This document shows positions 35,224 through 42,583 of a stretch of 64,000 bases of DNA, one piece after another. Source of the stretch: Streptomyces koelreuteriae (GTDB lineage Bacteria; Actinomycetota; Actinomycetes; Streptomycetales; Streptomycetaceae); the NCBI RefSeq assembly GCF_018604545.1, contig NZ_CP075896.1, positions 2,790,001 to 2,854,000 of the forward strand. Direction: 5' to 3'. Under the pieces are notes generated by a model. It did no database searches and was not told the DNA's origin. It saw nothing but the letters and a program-made list of their open reading frames with translations. Position 1 is the stretch's first letter, and every line of letters begins with the position of its first letter. A program made the translations under genes and the position numbers.

Positions 35224-36590
35224 GGCGCCCACTCCTGCGCGGTATTCCTCGTCGTGGCCGGCAGGCTCGGGTCGAAGGCCAGTCGTGCCAGGGCTTCACG
35301 GCTGCTCGGCACGTCATCCGTGCGGTGGAGGAACCAGATGGCCTCCTGTACCGCGCTGCCGCACCGGGCGCACCGCTCGGCGAGTCCCGCAGCCCAGAGG
35401 GCCGTTGCCGACAGGACAGCCGGTTCCTTGTCGTCTGCCACTCCTCCGCCTTGCGGGAGGTCGGCGAGCCAGCGGAAGACGGCTGCGGTGACCCGGTCGG
35501 CGATCCTCATGCACCAGACGTCGGCGAAACAGGCGGCGTCCATGCCTCGGAACTCGAACCCCAACGACTGGCACTCGCGCCACGCCTCGTTCATGCGCTC
35601 GCGAGTGACCAGCCGTGGGTAGGGCATCAGGGCACGCACCACCTCGGCGACGGCGCTGCGGTCCGCCGGAGTGTCAGTGCACATCTGCCCGTCGTCCGGC
35701 ACCCGCTCGACGGTCAGACACGCCTCCAGTGCCGAACGCGCCTGGGCGAGGCCGTGGGAATCCGGCTCGGTCGTTCCCCAGTCGAAGTCGTTCTGCCAGG
35801 AATACGGAAGGCCCCGCAGCCCTTGGGGCAGCAGCGGCTCCTCGTCGCGGGTGACTTCACGGGCCCGGGCCTCGTACACCGGACGGCGCAGCCCGAGAAG
35901 CCGGGAACGCACATACGGGCGGAGGTCCCTGACCTCGTCGTCGTTCACAAGTTCCCGCAGGGCCTGTTCGCCGCGCGGACGACCGAGCGAGACAAGCACG
36001 CGCACCGCCGCCTCGACCGCCACGCCGACCCGCACGAACGCGGCTGCGAGCAGCGCGACGTCTTCAGCCTCCCCGTCGTTGCGCAATCCGGCGGTGGTGG
36101 CGCGCTCGATGAAAGAGAAGGCGTCGTACGCCAGCGCCTGCCGCACCGAGGCGGCCCACTCTGCCGCCACTTCGTCGACCCACTGTTCAGTCGGGGGCTC
36201 AGGCACCGTGGGGATCCCCATGTCAGCCCAGGCTCCGACCACCCGCGCCACTCGCTCCCGAGTGACCTGGGACGTGGTCGGCATGGTGCGGGTCAGCCAG
36301 GCGTCCGCCTCGTCCAAGGTGTGGTCATCGCGGTCGTCGTAGAAATCCCGTAGTTCCTCGTCCCAGTCATGCACACTCTGCCGTCGGGCGGGCAGGCACG
36401 CGCGCAGCACGTGCCGGGCCTGCTCACGTCGCTCCTCCGTGGGGGCAAGTGCCTCCAGAGCCTGAGACCTGCGGTAGGTCAGATCGTGCCAAGGCGGTGG
36501 CAGCTCGCGCATGGCGGCGGGCAGCAGGTAGGTGTCCACTAGTCGCTCTCCGTCCGTGCCCCGGCAGCTCCCCCGAGGCGCTGGCGTCAC
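35220..36590 (-). CDS. Two-module LPxxMRxLPPPW protein, candidate immunity gene
   Basis: A 456-residue soluble acidic protein. The chosen GTG at 36590 overlaps the toxin-like gene's TGA (GTGA). Another GTG at 36539 has a better ribosome-binding site (GGAGAG), so the exact start is uncertain. The protein holds two tandem copies of a module: LLPAAMRELPPPW (about residue 23) to SRLLGLRR, and LLPQGLRGLPYSW (about residue 254) onward. Each is followed by a TSQVTRER- or RLVTRER-like segment. The single-module paralogue is at 34299-33679. Position directly behind the toxin-like gene suggests immunity; this is inference. Confidence 0.65.
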   Translation of the reverse strand: MTPAPRGSCRGTDGERLVDTYLLPAAMRELPPPWHDLTYRRSQALEALAPTEERREQARHVLRACLPARRQSVHDWDEELRDFYDDRDDHTLDEADAWLTRTMPTTSQVTRERVARVVGAWADMGIPTVPEPPTEQWVDEVAAEWAASVRQALAYDAFSFIERATTAGLRNDGEAEDVALLAAAFVRVGVAVEAAVRVLVSLGRPRGEQALRELVNDDEVRDLRPYVRSRLLGLRRPVYEARAREVTRDEEPLLPQGLRGLPYSWQNDFDWGTTEPDSHGLAQARSALEACLTVERVPDDGQMCTDTPADRSAVAEVVRALMPYPRLVTRERMNEAWRECQSLGFEFRGMDAACFADVWCMRIADRVTAAVFRWLADLPQGGGVADDKEPAVLSATALWAAGLAERCARCGSAVQEAIWFLHRTDDVPSSREALARLAFDPSLPATTRNTAQEWAP

Positions 36591-39232
36591 GAGACGCCCA
36601 GGTAATCCATTGCTTCCTTCGGGGTCTTCATCCTGGACCAATTCATCGTCCCAGCCTGCTTCCGGGCCTGGATTTCTGTCTCCATCCGCTTGAGCTGACT
36701 CGGGGAGATGTCCGTCCCCGCGATCCGTACCGGTACCCCGTTCTTCGCCATGGTTCCGGCCGGTGTCCCTTCAGGCTTGTACTTGACGCCGTCCCGCTTT
36801 CCGCTCTTGTAGCCGCTGAAGATATTGGTCCATTTGTCCGTGGTCTCGATCTCGACACGCGTCGCCCTGCCTGCGCCGCCCTTCCCCTCCCAATCAGCCA
36901 GATCCTCGACCTGCCGTTCGAAGTCGGCCTTGATGGTGGCATTGCCCGTGTTCTTGACCTCCACGGCGTGGACCTTGCCGTCCTTGCCCCGATAGAGCAC
37001 GTCGGCGTCGTTGATCTCGGAGATGTTCACCGTTTCGCCGTTGCCGAGATCGACGTTCTCCTTGCCGAAGTCCTTGCCGACAGCGGTGTGCACGGTCGTG
37101 CCAGGTACTGCCTCGCCGTCGGCTGCTCGCTGGACGGCGTTCAGTTCAGCACGTGCCTGACTGAGCTCGTCGGTGTTCTTGGCGTTCGTGACCTTGCTGG
37201 TCAGCGACGAACGTGCCTCCTTGGAGATGCTCTTCGTCCCGGCCAGTCTGGAGATCTCATCCAGCGCCTGAGCCGCGTCCTCCTTGCCGATCTCCTTCTT
37301 GTCCGGGTCCGGGTTGTCCTTCGCCTGCTGAACGAACTCGTCGATCTTCCGCGGTGCGTGCTGGACGCCCTCGTCCTCGAGTGCCTTTCTGGCGGCCTCA
37401 TGGCGATCCGCCAATTCGGCCCCGTCCGCGGCCGTGTCCGCCTCGTCGGCCTGCTTGCGGGCGTCCTGGGCCTGCTGCTTGGCCTCCTCGTCGCAGCCGT
37501 CCTCGGCGAGGATGACGTACGGGTAGCCGGAAGGGCCGGCGGCGATGACCGTGGTGCCTGCGCCGGAGGATCCGGTGAGGGGGCCAGGGGTGGCTCCGGG
37601 CGGGCCGTCGCCGTACGGGATCCGGCGAGTCGGCGCCGCGATGGTGCAGCCCGAATCGCGGGCCTGCTTTTCGGCTGCGTCCGCCGCCTCGTCGGCGTCC
37701 TTCGCCGCCTTCCGAGCGCCCTCGGCATCGCCCGCCTTGGCGGCCTTGCGGGCCGCCTCCGCAGCGTCCGCCGCCTTGTCGAGGGATTCACCGATCTCGG
37801 CCAGCTTCTTGAACTTGGTGAATTTCGTGATGGTCTTCGGGCTGAAGATGCCGACGACGTTGACCACGGTGTTGCCGATGGAGGCCCCGTAGTTGCCCTT
37901 CTTCCAGTTCTCCTTGTCGACGAACGTGTCGGTCGCCAGGTCGGACACGAAGTCCTCGGGCGAGTTGACCCAGCCCCATACGGAGGAGACGTAGTTCCCC
38001 TTGTCCCACTCCTTGCCCAGTTCGTCGGCCTTGTCGCCCCACCAGTTCGTGGTGTAGCCCTTCAGGCCGTTCCAGGTGTCCTTGATCGAGCCGACGGGGT
38101 CGCTCACCAAGTCCATGGTGCCGGCCAGGAAGCTCTTGGTCGGTGCCACGAAGAAGCCCCGGACGTGGTCCATGAACGTCCTGTCATGACGTTCCTGGTC
38201 ATGAACGGCGTCCCAGAGGGATTTGTCGTCGAAGGGACCCGGAGCGAGCGGAACCGTATCGCCCGGCTCCGCGCCCTCATGGGTGATGATCTGAGTCGAC
38301 CACGCCGGACGGCCGCCGCTGTTGTTGCCGCCCGTGCCACCACCGGCGCCCGTGCCTCCCTGTCCACTCGAACCGCCCTGGGTACCCGAGTCGCCTTCGG
38401 CACCCGCCTCGCCGTTCGCGCCCGAGCCACGGTCTGCCCCCGCGCCACCAGCCGCATCCGCGCCGCCGGCCGCGTCCGCGCCACCCTCTGGATCAGCGCC
38501 GTTGCCAGCGTCGGCGCCGGCGTCCGAACCACCGTTACGGGCATCGTCGTCGTCCCCGGCCGCACCCGTCTGCGCACCATCGCCCTGCGGAGCGGCGCAG
38601 GCCGTGCCCGTCACCGAGCAGACCGCCGACCGGATGCCGTCGGCGATGCGCCCGCCGAGGCCGCCCACCGACAGTGCGAGGATGATCGCGGCGACGACCG
38701 CTACGAGCCCCGCGTACTCCACCGCGGTCTGGCCCTCGTCCCGGCGCCAGCGGATCATCCTCTCCAGGCTGAACGCCCGCCGCTCCTCCCTGTCCTGAGG
38801 AGCGGCTTCGAACCACTCCCGCGACCGGGCTCGACGCAACAGCACGATGACCGCCACCGGCATCGCCGCCTGCGTGATGCCTCGCAGATCACCGTGCGTC
38901 AGCGTGCCGAACGACAGCCACACGATCCACGCCTGTACGCCGATCAGCGCGCGGCTCGTCCACACCCCGCCCCGCCACAGGCGCCGGGCCAGACAGACCC
39001 CGGCCACGCTGGGCAGCGAGTCGTACACCAGGATCCCGAAGATCTCACCGGAGTAGAACGACACCACCGACAGCACGGTGACCACGTACAGCGCCGTCAG
39101 CGCGAACTGCACCCACAGCAGCACCTGCGCCCAGCCCAACTCCCTTGGCAACGGCGAACGTCGTTCCCAGGGAGGGGTGTTCTGCGCACCCCACATCCCG
39201 TTCGGGGGTATCGAGTTACCGGTACCGGCCAT
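36587..39232 (-). CDS. Pilin-like polymorphic-toxin candidate with PD-(D/E)xK-like C-terminus
   Basis: An 881-residue protein starting at ATG 39232 (GAGG, about seven bases). Parts in order: three or four membrane helices (about residues 35-132), a Flp-type prepilin signal with cleavage motif G167/QTAVEY and hydrophobic helix to 189, a Gly/Asp/Ala-rich linker (215-310), a Trp-rich helical part (335-470), Ala/Lys/Asp-rich coiled coils (480-525, 580-640), and a C-terminal domain whose D744-VLYRGKDGKVHAV-E758-V-K760 followed by a downstream Q resembles a PD-(D/E)xK nuclease core. The same G/QTAVEY occurs in the pilin gene 2 kb away. I infer a toxin displayed or exported by the Tad pathway. No database search was possible. 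Confidence 0.7.
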   Translation of the reverse strand: MAGTGNSIPPNGMWGAQNTPPWERRSPLPRELGWAQVLLWVQFALTALYVVTVLSVVSFYSGEIFGILVYDSLPSVAGVCLARRLWRGGVWTSRALIGVQAWIVWLSFGTLTHGDLRGITQAAMPVAVIVLLRRARSREWFEAAPQDREERRAFSLERMIRWRRDEGQTAVEYAGLVAVVAAIILALSVGGLGGRIADGIRSAVCSVTGTACAAPQGDGAQTGAAGDDDDARNGGSDAGADAGNGADPEGGADAAGGADAAGGAGADRGSGANGEAGAEGDSGTQGGSSGQGGTGAGGGTGGNNSGGRPAWSTQIITHEGAEPGDTVPLAPGPFDDKSLWDAVHDQERHDRTFMDHVRGFFVAPTKSFLAGTMDLVSDPVGSIKDTWNGLKGYTTNWWGDKADELGKEWDKGNYVSSVWGWVNSPEDFVSDLATDTFVDKENWKKGNYGASIGNTVVNVVGIFSPKTITKFTKFKKLAEIGESLDKAADAAEAARKAAKAGDAEGARKAAKDADEAADAAEKQARDSGCTIAAPTRRIPYGDGPPGATPGPLTGSSGAGTTVIAAGPSGYPYVILAEDGCDEEAKQQAQDARKQADEADTAADGAELADRHEAARKALEDEGVQHAPRKIDEFVQQAKDNPDPDKKEIGKEDAAQALDEISRLAGTKSISKEARSSLTSKVTNAKNTDELSQARAELNAVQRAADGEAVPGTTVHTAVGKDFGKENVDLGNGETVNISEINDADVLYRGKDGKVHAVEVKNTGNATIKADFERQVEDLADWEGKGGAGRATRVEIETTDKWTNIFSGYKSGKRDGVKYKPEGTPAGTMAKNGVPVRIAGTDISPSQLKRMETEIQARKQAGTMNWSRMKTPKEAMDYLGVS

Positions 39233-39310
39233 GTGTGACCTCGGTTCAGCGGGGCGGGCATTCGAGGGAGGCGCCCGGCTGACGCTAATGAGGATCGAAC
39301 GCTGACACAT

Positions 39311-39338
39311 GGGCCCCCGGGCCCACCCCTGGCCCAAC
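39311..39338. promoter_or_regulatory. GGGCCC-rich element upstream of the toxin-like gene
   Basis: On the plus strand the site reads GGGCCCC-C-GGGCCCA, five bases, then GGCCCAAC. It lies 79-106 bp before the toxin-like ATG. A nearly identical element precedes the flp pilin gene at 41548-41576, at 74-102 bp from its ATG. It is probably a shared regulator site. Confidence 0.6.
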
Positions 39339-39372
39339 TTGAACGGGCCCCGGGTGAGTGGGTGCGGGTGAC

Positions 39373-40032
39373 TCAGCTCTCCGAGCGGGGGAAGGAGACC
39401 TCGACGCGGCGGTTCTTCTTGCGGCCGGGTTCCGAGGAGTTGTCCGCGATGGGGTACTGCTCGCCGTAGCCGCGTACCTCGTAGGTGACGTCGGAGTCGG
39501 TCAGTTCCTGGTCCAGGACGTTCTGTACGGCGTCGGCGCGTTTCCTGGACAGGACGTCGCCGTGGGCCGAGGAGCCCAGGTTGTCCGTGAAGCCGAAGAC
39601 CCGGATCTTCGTCGCGTTCTGTGTCTTGATCTCCTCGGCGATCGCGGAGATCCGGGACTTCGCCTCCGCGCTGAGTTTCGCGCTGTCCTTGCCGAAGAGG
39701 ACCTCGGCCTGGAGGGCGAACTTGACGTCGGCGTTGGTGTCTTCTCGGCGTTCGTCGCCGCTTTGGTCTTCTACGACCTGTTTGATGTCGAGGACCTTGG
39801 CGGAGGCCAGGGTGGCGCCCTCGGGGAGTTTGAGGTCGGGGTCGTTGGGGTCGACCTCTACGGGGGCGGAGGGGGAGGCCTCGGTGCCTGGGGGGACGCC
39901 GGGGGTTTCGTCGGCGTGGGCCGAGACGGCGCCGTAGATGTTGGTGGCGACCATGAGGGTGGCGGCGGTGAGGACCAGGGCGAGGCGTGGGGTTGTCGGT
40001 CGGGGGCGTGTGGGGGTCATGGCCGGCCTCAT
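39373..40032 (-). CDS. OmpA-like peptidoglycan-binding domain protein
   Basis: A 219-residue exported protein. Its ATG overlaps the preceding lipoprotein stop (ATGA); an internal ATG at 40020 is possible. A signal peptide (LALVLTAATLMVATNIYGAV, cleavage near AHA-DE) is followed by a linker and an OmpA domain (about residues 100-215: VFGFTDNLGSSAHGDVLSRK, GYGEQYPIADNSSEPGRKKN, RRVEVSF). The D and R contacts to diaminopimelate are present. In a Gram-positive Tad locus it may anchor the pilus to the wall. Confidence 0.85.
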   Translation of the reverse strand: MRPAMTPTRPRPTTPRLALVLTAATLMVATNIYGAVSAHADETPGVPPGTEASPSAPVEVDPNDPDLKLPEGATLASAKVLDIKQVVEDQSGDERREDTNADVKFALQAEVLFGKDSAKLSAEAKSRISAIAEEIKTQNATKIRVFGFTDNLGSSAHGDVLSRKRADAVQNVLDQELTDSDVTYEVRGYGEQYPIADNSSEPGRKKNRRVEVSFPRSES

Positions 40033-40604
40033 CCGGAGATCTTGATGGGGGCGCTGGCGAAGGTCGGGATCTGGAGAGTGACGTCGGTGGTACTCGAAGG
40101 GGGCGTCGGGAACTGCATGAAGACGGGGATCGTCTGTCCGGACTCGATGGTGGTGAGGCCCGTGGTCGTGAGCGGCCGACCATCCGTGTCACGCAGCACG
40201 TAGTAGCGCTTCTTCCCTCCCGAGTCGACCAGCGTCGCGCCGCCGAGCGACGTACCGTGCTTGAGGATCTCCGTCTCGTCACCGCGCAGTTCGGCGGGGA
40301 TGGTCAGCGAACCGGATCCGTCGTTCTTGAACTGGGCGTTCACGGTGAGGAATCCACCCCCGTCCCGTTGCGCTGACGTGATCTGAAGAAGTAGGCCGTC
40401 CCTGCCCTTCAGCTCAGCCAGAGGGGCCGTTGACTTCCCCTCCTGAGCGCTCGGCGCAGAGCCGCGGTCCCTGGAAGCGGAGGCCGATGTGTCCGGCTTC
40501 TTGTCGTCGTCGCCACTACAGCCGACTGTACCGAGGGCCAGTCCGACCGCCAGAGTCAGCGCGAACATCCCCCTGCGGGCCCGCCCGGTGAACCGCATAC
40601 TCAT
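40029..40604 (-). CDS. Lipoprotein associated with the Tad locus
   Basis: A 191-residue lipoprotein. ATG 40604 follows GGAAGCGGAGAG, and a second ATG two codons later is also possible. The signal FALTLAVGLALGTVGC ends in the lipobox GTVGC. A Ser/Asp-rich spacer precedes a beta-sandwich-like domain with LTVNAQFKNDGSGSLTIPAE and TTIESGQTIPVFMQFP, the pattern of DUF4352-like or CARDB-like folds. It is coupled to the OmpA-like gene and lies behind the pilin genes, so it is probably an envelope component of the pilus. Confidence 0.75.
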   Translation of the reverse strand: MSMRFTGRARRGMFALTLAVGLALGTVGCSGDDDKKPDTSASASRDRGSAPSAQEGKSTAPLAELKGRDGLLLQITSAQRDGGGFLTVNAQFKNDGSGSLTIPAELRGDETEILKHGTSLGGATLVDSGGKKRYYVLRDTDGRPLTTTGLTTIESGQTIPVFMQFPTPPSSTTDVTLQIPTFASAPIKISG

Positions 40605-40638
40605 CTCTCCGCTTCCTTCATCACTCGTCGTTCGCTTC

Positions 40639-41244
40639 TCAGTCGGCCAGGTGAACGTCGAAAAGTTCCTCGGGTTCCGGAAGGTCGGTGAGATCATCCG
40701 GGTTCAGGTCCCAGTTCCTGTCGCCCTCGCAGGTGAGGCGTGGGAGCACATCGTCCTCCGCGTCCTCGGCAGGGGGCTTGAATTCGCAGAGAGGCTCGAT
40801 GACGGCTGTGGCACTTGCTCTCGATCTCTTCTGCGCTGTGGCCGGGACTATGGACTCTCCCATGGGCTTCCTGGTCTGCACGTTGACCTCGTAACCCATG
40901 GGCCATCCGGCGTCGAAGCACCCCTGAACGTCGGCGTCGTTCCGGTCGGCCAGCTGATTGGCGCGCGAGCAGGGGTCTGTGGCCAGTGGTACGTCGCCGT
41001 TGAAGATGTCCTGCCACTTGTCCGGGTCGAGAACGGACAGGACCCATGCGGCTGCGAGCTGGTCCCGGGCGTCCTGGGCCGCCGCGAGTGCAGCAGCGTC
41101 GGCCGCTGTCTGAGCGCCTCCCCGGTTCACCGTGGCCTGGCCGACCGCAAAGTAGGCGAGCGCAAGGAAGAGCAGGCCCCCCACCACCGTGATGTAGATG
41201 GGGAAGGCCTGCCCGGCGTCGCCGTACCTGCGAGGTCGCGTCAA
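40639..41244 (-). CDS. TadE/TadG-like pseudopilin
   Basis: A 201-residue protein that begins with TTG at 41244, overlapping the flp stop (TTGA). The N-terminus DAGQAFPIYITVVGGLLFLA is a TadG-like helix, AGQAFP replacing the usual GxxxxE. It continues with GGAQTAADAAALAAAQDARD, the helical signature of this group (putative Flp pilus-assembly TadE/G-like). The rest is acidic with cysteines. The start is inferred from coupling, because no other in-frame start keeps the N-terminal helix. Confidence 0.72.
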   Translation of the reverse strand: MTRPRRYGDAGQAFPIYITVVGGLLFLALAYFAVGQATVNRGGAQTAADAAALAAAQDARDQLAAAWVLSVLDPDKWQDIFNGDVPLATDPCSRANQLADRNDADVQGCFDAGWPMGYEVNVQTRKPMGESIVPATAQKRSRASATAVIEPLCEFKPPAEDAEDDVLPRLTCEGDRNWDLNPDDLTDLPEPEELFDVHLAD

Positions 41245-41474
41245 TTTCCGACCCGGTTGACCAGGGTCGTGATCTTGTTGAGGATCGTCGTGCCGATGCT
41301 CGTGCCCGTGATCGCCAGCACGATCGCCACCACCACCGCGATGATACCCAGGTACTCGACCGCCGTCTGGCCCTTGTCGCCGGCGCGGCGGCGCATCGCT
41401 TCGGCTGTGGTGTTCTTCCAGCCGTTCACGCGGACCTTGGTCGCGACGGCGGTCTTCAGCATCAGGTCGCTCAT
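41241..41474 (-). CDS. flp: Flp-family type IVb pilin
   Basis: A 77-residue prepilin. A basic leader ends in RAGDKG, and the cleavage motif is G/QTAVEY followed by the hydrophobic helix LGIIAVVVAIVLAITGTSIG. Glu at +5 and Tyr at +6 are the conserved Flp residues. The short tail (TTILNKITTLVNRVGN) is typical. The leader is about 36 residues, longer than in proteobacteria. The gene has its own 145-bp upstream region containing the GGGCCC element. Confidence 0.9.
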   Translation of the reverse strand: MSDLMLKTAVATKVRVNGWKNTTAEAMRRRAGDKGQTAVEYLGIIAVVVAIVLAITGTSIGTTILNKITTLVNRVGN

Positions 41475-41547
41475 GGTGTTCCCCTCCGGTTTCGGCTGTG
41501 TCGCTTTCGACGGGAGGAACGTACGGCGGGAGGTGCCGTCCGTGAGA

Positions 41548-41576
41548 GGGCCCCAGGGCCCAATTCCGGGCCCAAT
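41548..41576. promoter_or_regulatory. GGGCCC-rich element upstream of flp
   Basis: On the plus strand GGGCCCC-A-GGGCCCA, six bases, then GGCCCAAT. It matches the toxin-like gene's upstream element at about 23 of 28 positions and has nearly the same distance to the ATG (74-102 bp). The response regulator encoded just upstream is a natural candidate to bind it. Confidence 0.6.
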
Positions 41577-41619
41577 CGTGCGGGGCAGGGCGGGTCTTTC
41601 CCCAGACTGTCACCGAAGG

Positions 41620-42558
41620 TCACCCCAGCCCTCGGTGTGAGTCCGGTGCTGTGCCGATCCATTTGGCTGCGGCCTCGGAGCGGCTGGTGCTGTGGAGTTT
41701 GGCGAAGATGCGGTTGATGTGGTTCTTGACGGTCTTCTCGCTGATGAAGCACGTGGCGGCGATCTGCTGGTTGTTCATGCCGGATGCGATGAGGTCCATG
41801 ATCTCTGCCTCCCTCGTGCTCAGTTGGAAACGCGACCTGTCCGGAGCCGGGCGGCCATGCGTCGTCCATCCAGACGATGACTGTCCCACATGCGGTTGCA
41901 CTTGCGAAAGGTTTTCTGGAGAAATGGGTGATCGCTGAGTGGGGCGTGGAGTGAAACTCGCTGGTGGGTGCGGTTGTTGAGATTGAGTATGCGGGTTTGC
42001 GGAGGGGGGAATTCCGTATGCAGTCGCATTTGATGACTGGCCCAGGCCCTCGGGGAGGGTGGGCGTCGGGGTCCGGTCCTGGCGGAGTCGGGCCAGCAGG
42101 GCGCCCGCTGCCGTGGGGGTGAAGTGGGCCCTGCCCTCCTTGATGTCCCGTACGGCCTCGACCAGCTGGTCGGCCGTGAATTCGCCGTGGACCAGATAGC
42201 CGCCCGCTCCTCGGCGCAGGGCTTCCTGGACGATCTCCGACTCCCTGCTGTACGTCAGCATCACGACCGGGGCGATTCCCACCAGGTACGGGAGGGCCGA
42301 GATGCCGTCCACGCCGGGCATGCGGACGTCCAGGAGGACTACGTCCGGGCGATGCTGGTGGGCGGCCTCGTAGGCCTGGAGGCCGTCGGCCGCTTCCGCT
42401 ACGACCGTGATGTCCGCGCGGCCGGAGAGGAGCGCGGTGAGGCCCGCGCGGACCACGGGGTTGTCGTCCGCCACGACGACTCGGAGGCTGCGGCTCGGCT
42501 GTGCGGGCCCCGGGAGGTCGGCGAACGGGTTCTGCGGTGGCTGCGGCTGGTTCGGCAT
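41620..42558 (-). CDS. NarL/FixJ-type response regulator
   Basis: A 312-residue regulator. The receiver domain (about residues 22-145) has VVVADDNPVVRAGL, the phospho-acceptor in DVVLLDVRMPGVDG, and VVMLTYSRE. A Pro/Gln-rich linker of about 80 residues is followed by a LuxR helix-turn-helix (FQLSTREAEIMDLIASGMNN, then ISEKTVKNHINRIFAKL). It is coupled to the histidine kinase gene 25 bp upstream and lies inside the Tad cluster directly before flp. Confidence 0.9.
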   Translation of the reverse strand: MPNQPQPPQNPFADLPGPAQPSRSLRVVVADDNPVVRAGLTALLSGRADITVVAEAADGLQAYEAAHQHRPDVVLLDVRMPGVDGISALPYLVGIAPVVMLTYSRESEIVQEALRRGAGGYLVHGEFTADQLVEAVRDIKEGRAHFTPTAAGALLARLRQDRTPTPTLPEGLGQSSNATAYGIPPSANPHTQSQQPHPPASFTPRPTQRSPISPENLSQVQPHVGQSSSGWTTHGRPAPDRSRFQLSTREAEIMDLIASGMNNQQIAATCFISEKTVKNHINRIFAKLHSTSRSEAAAKWIGTAPDSHRGLG

Positions 42559-42583
42559 CGGGGGCCTCCTCTCGTGTCGTGGG

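Noticed and set aside
36587..39232. The toxin-like protein as an RHS, CdiA or WXG/LXG toxin.
   Set aside because: No YD repeats, filamentous haemagglutinin repeats or WXG/LXG N-terminal helices are present. The N-terminus carries a prepilin motif instead.
40489..41640. A 383-codon plus-strand frame across the pilin genes.
   Set aside because: It is antisense to flp and the TadG-like gene, which have clear motifs and coupled starts.
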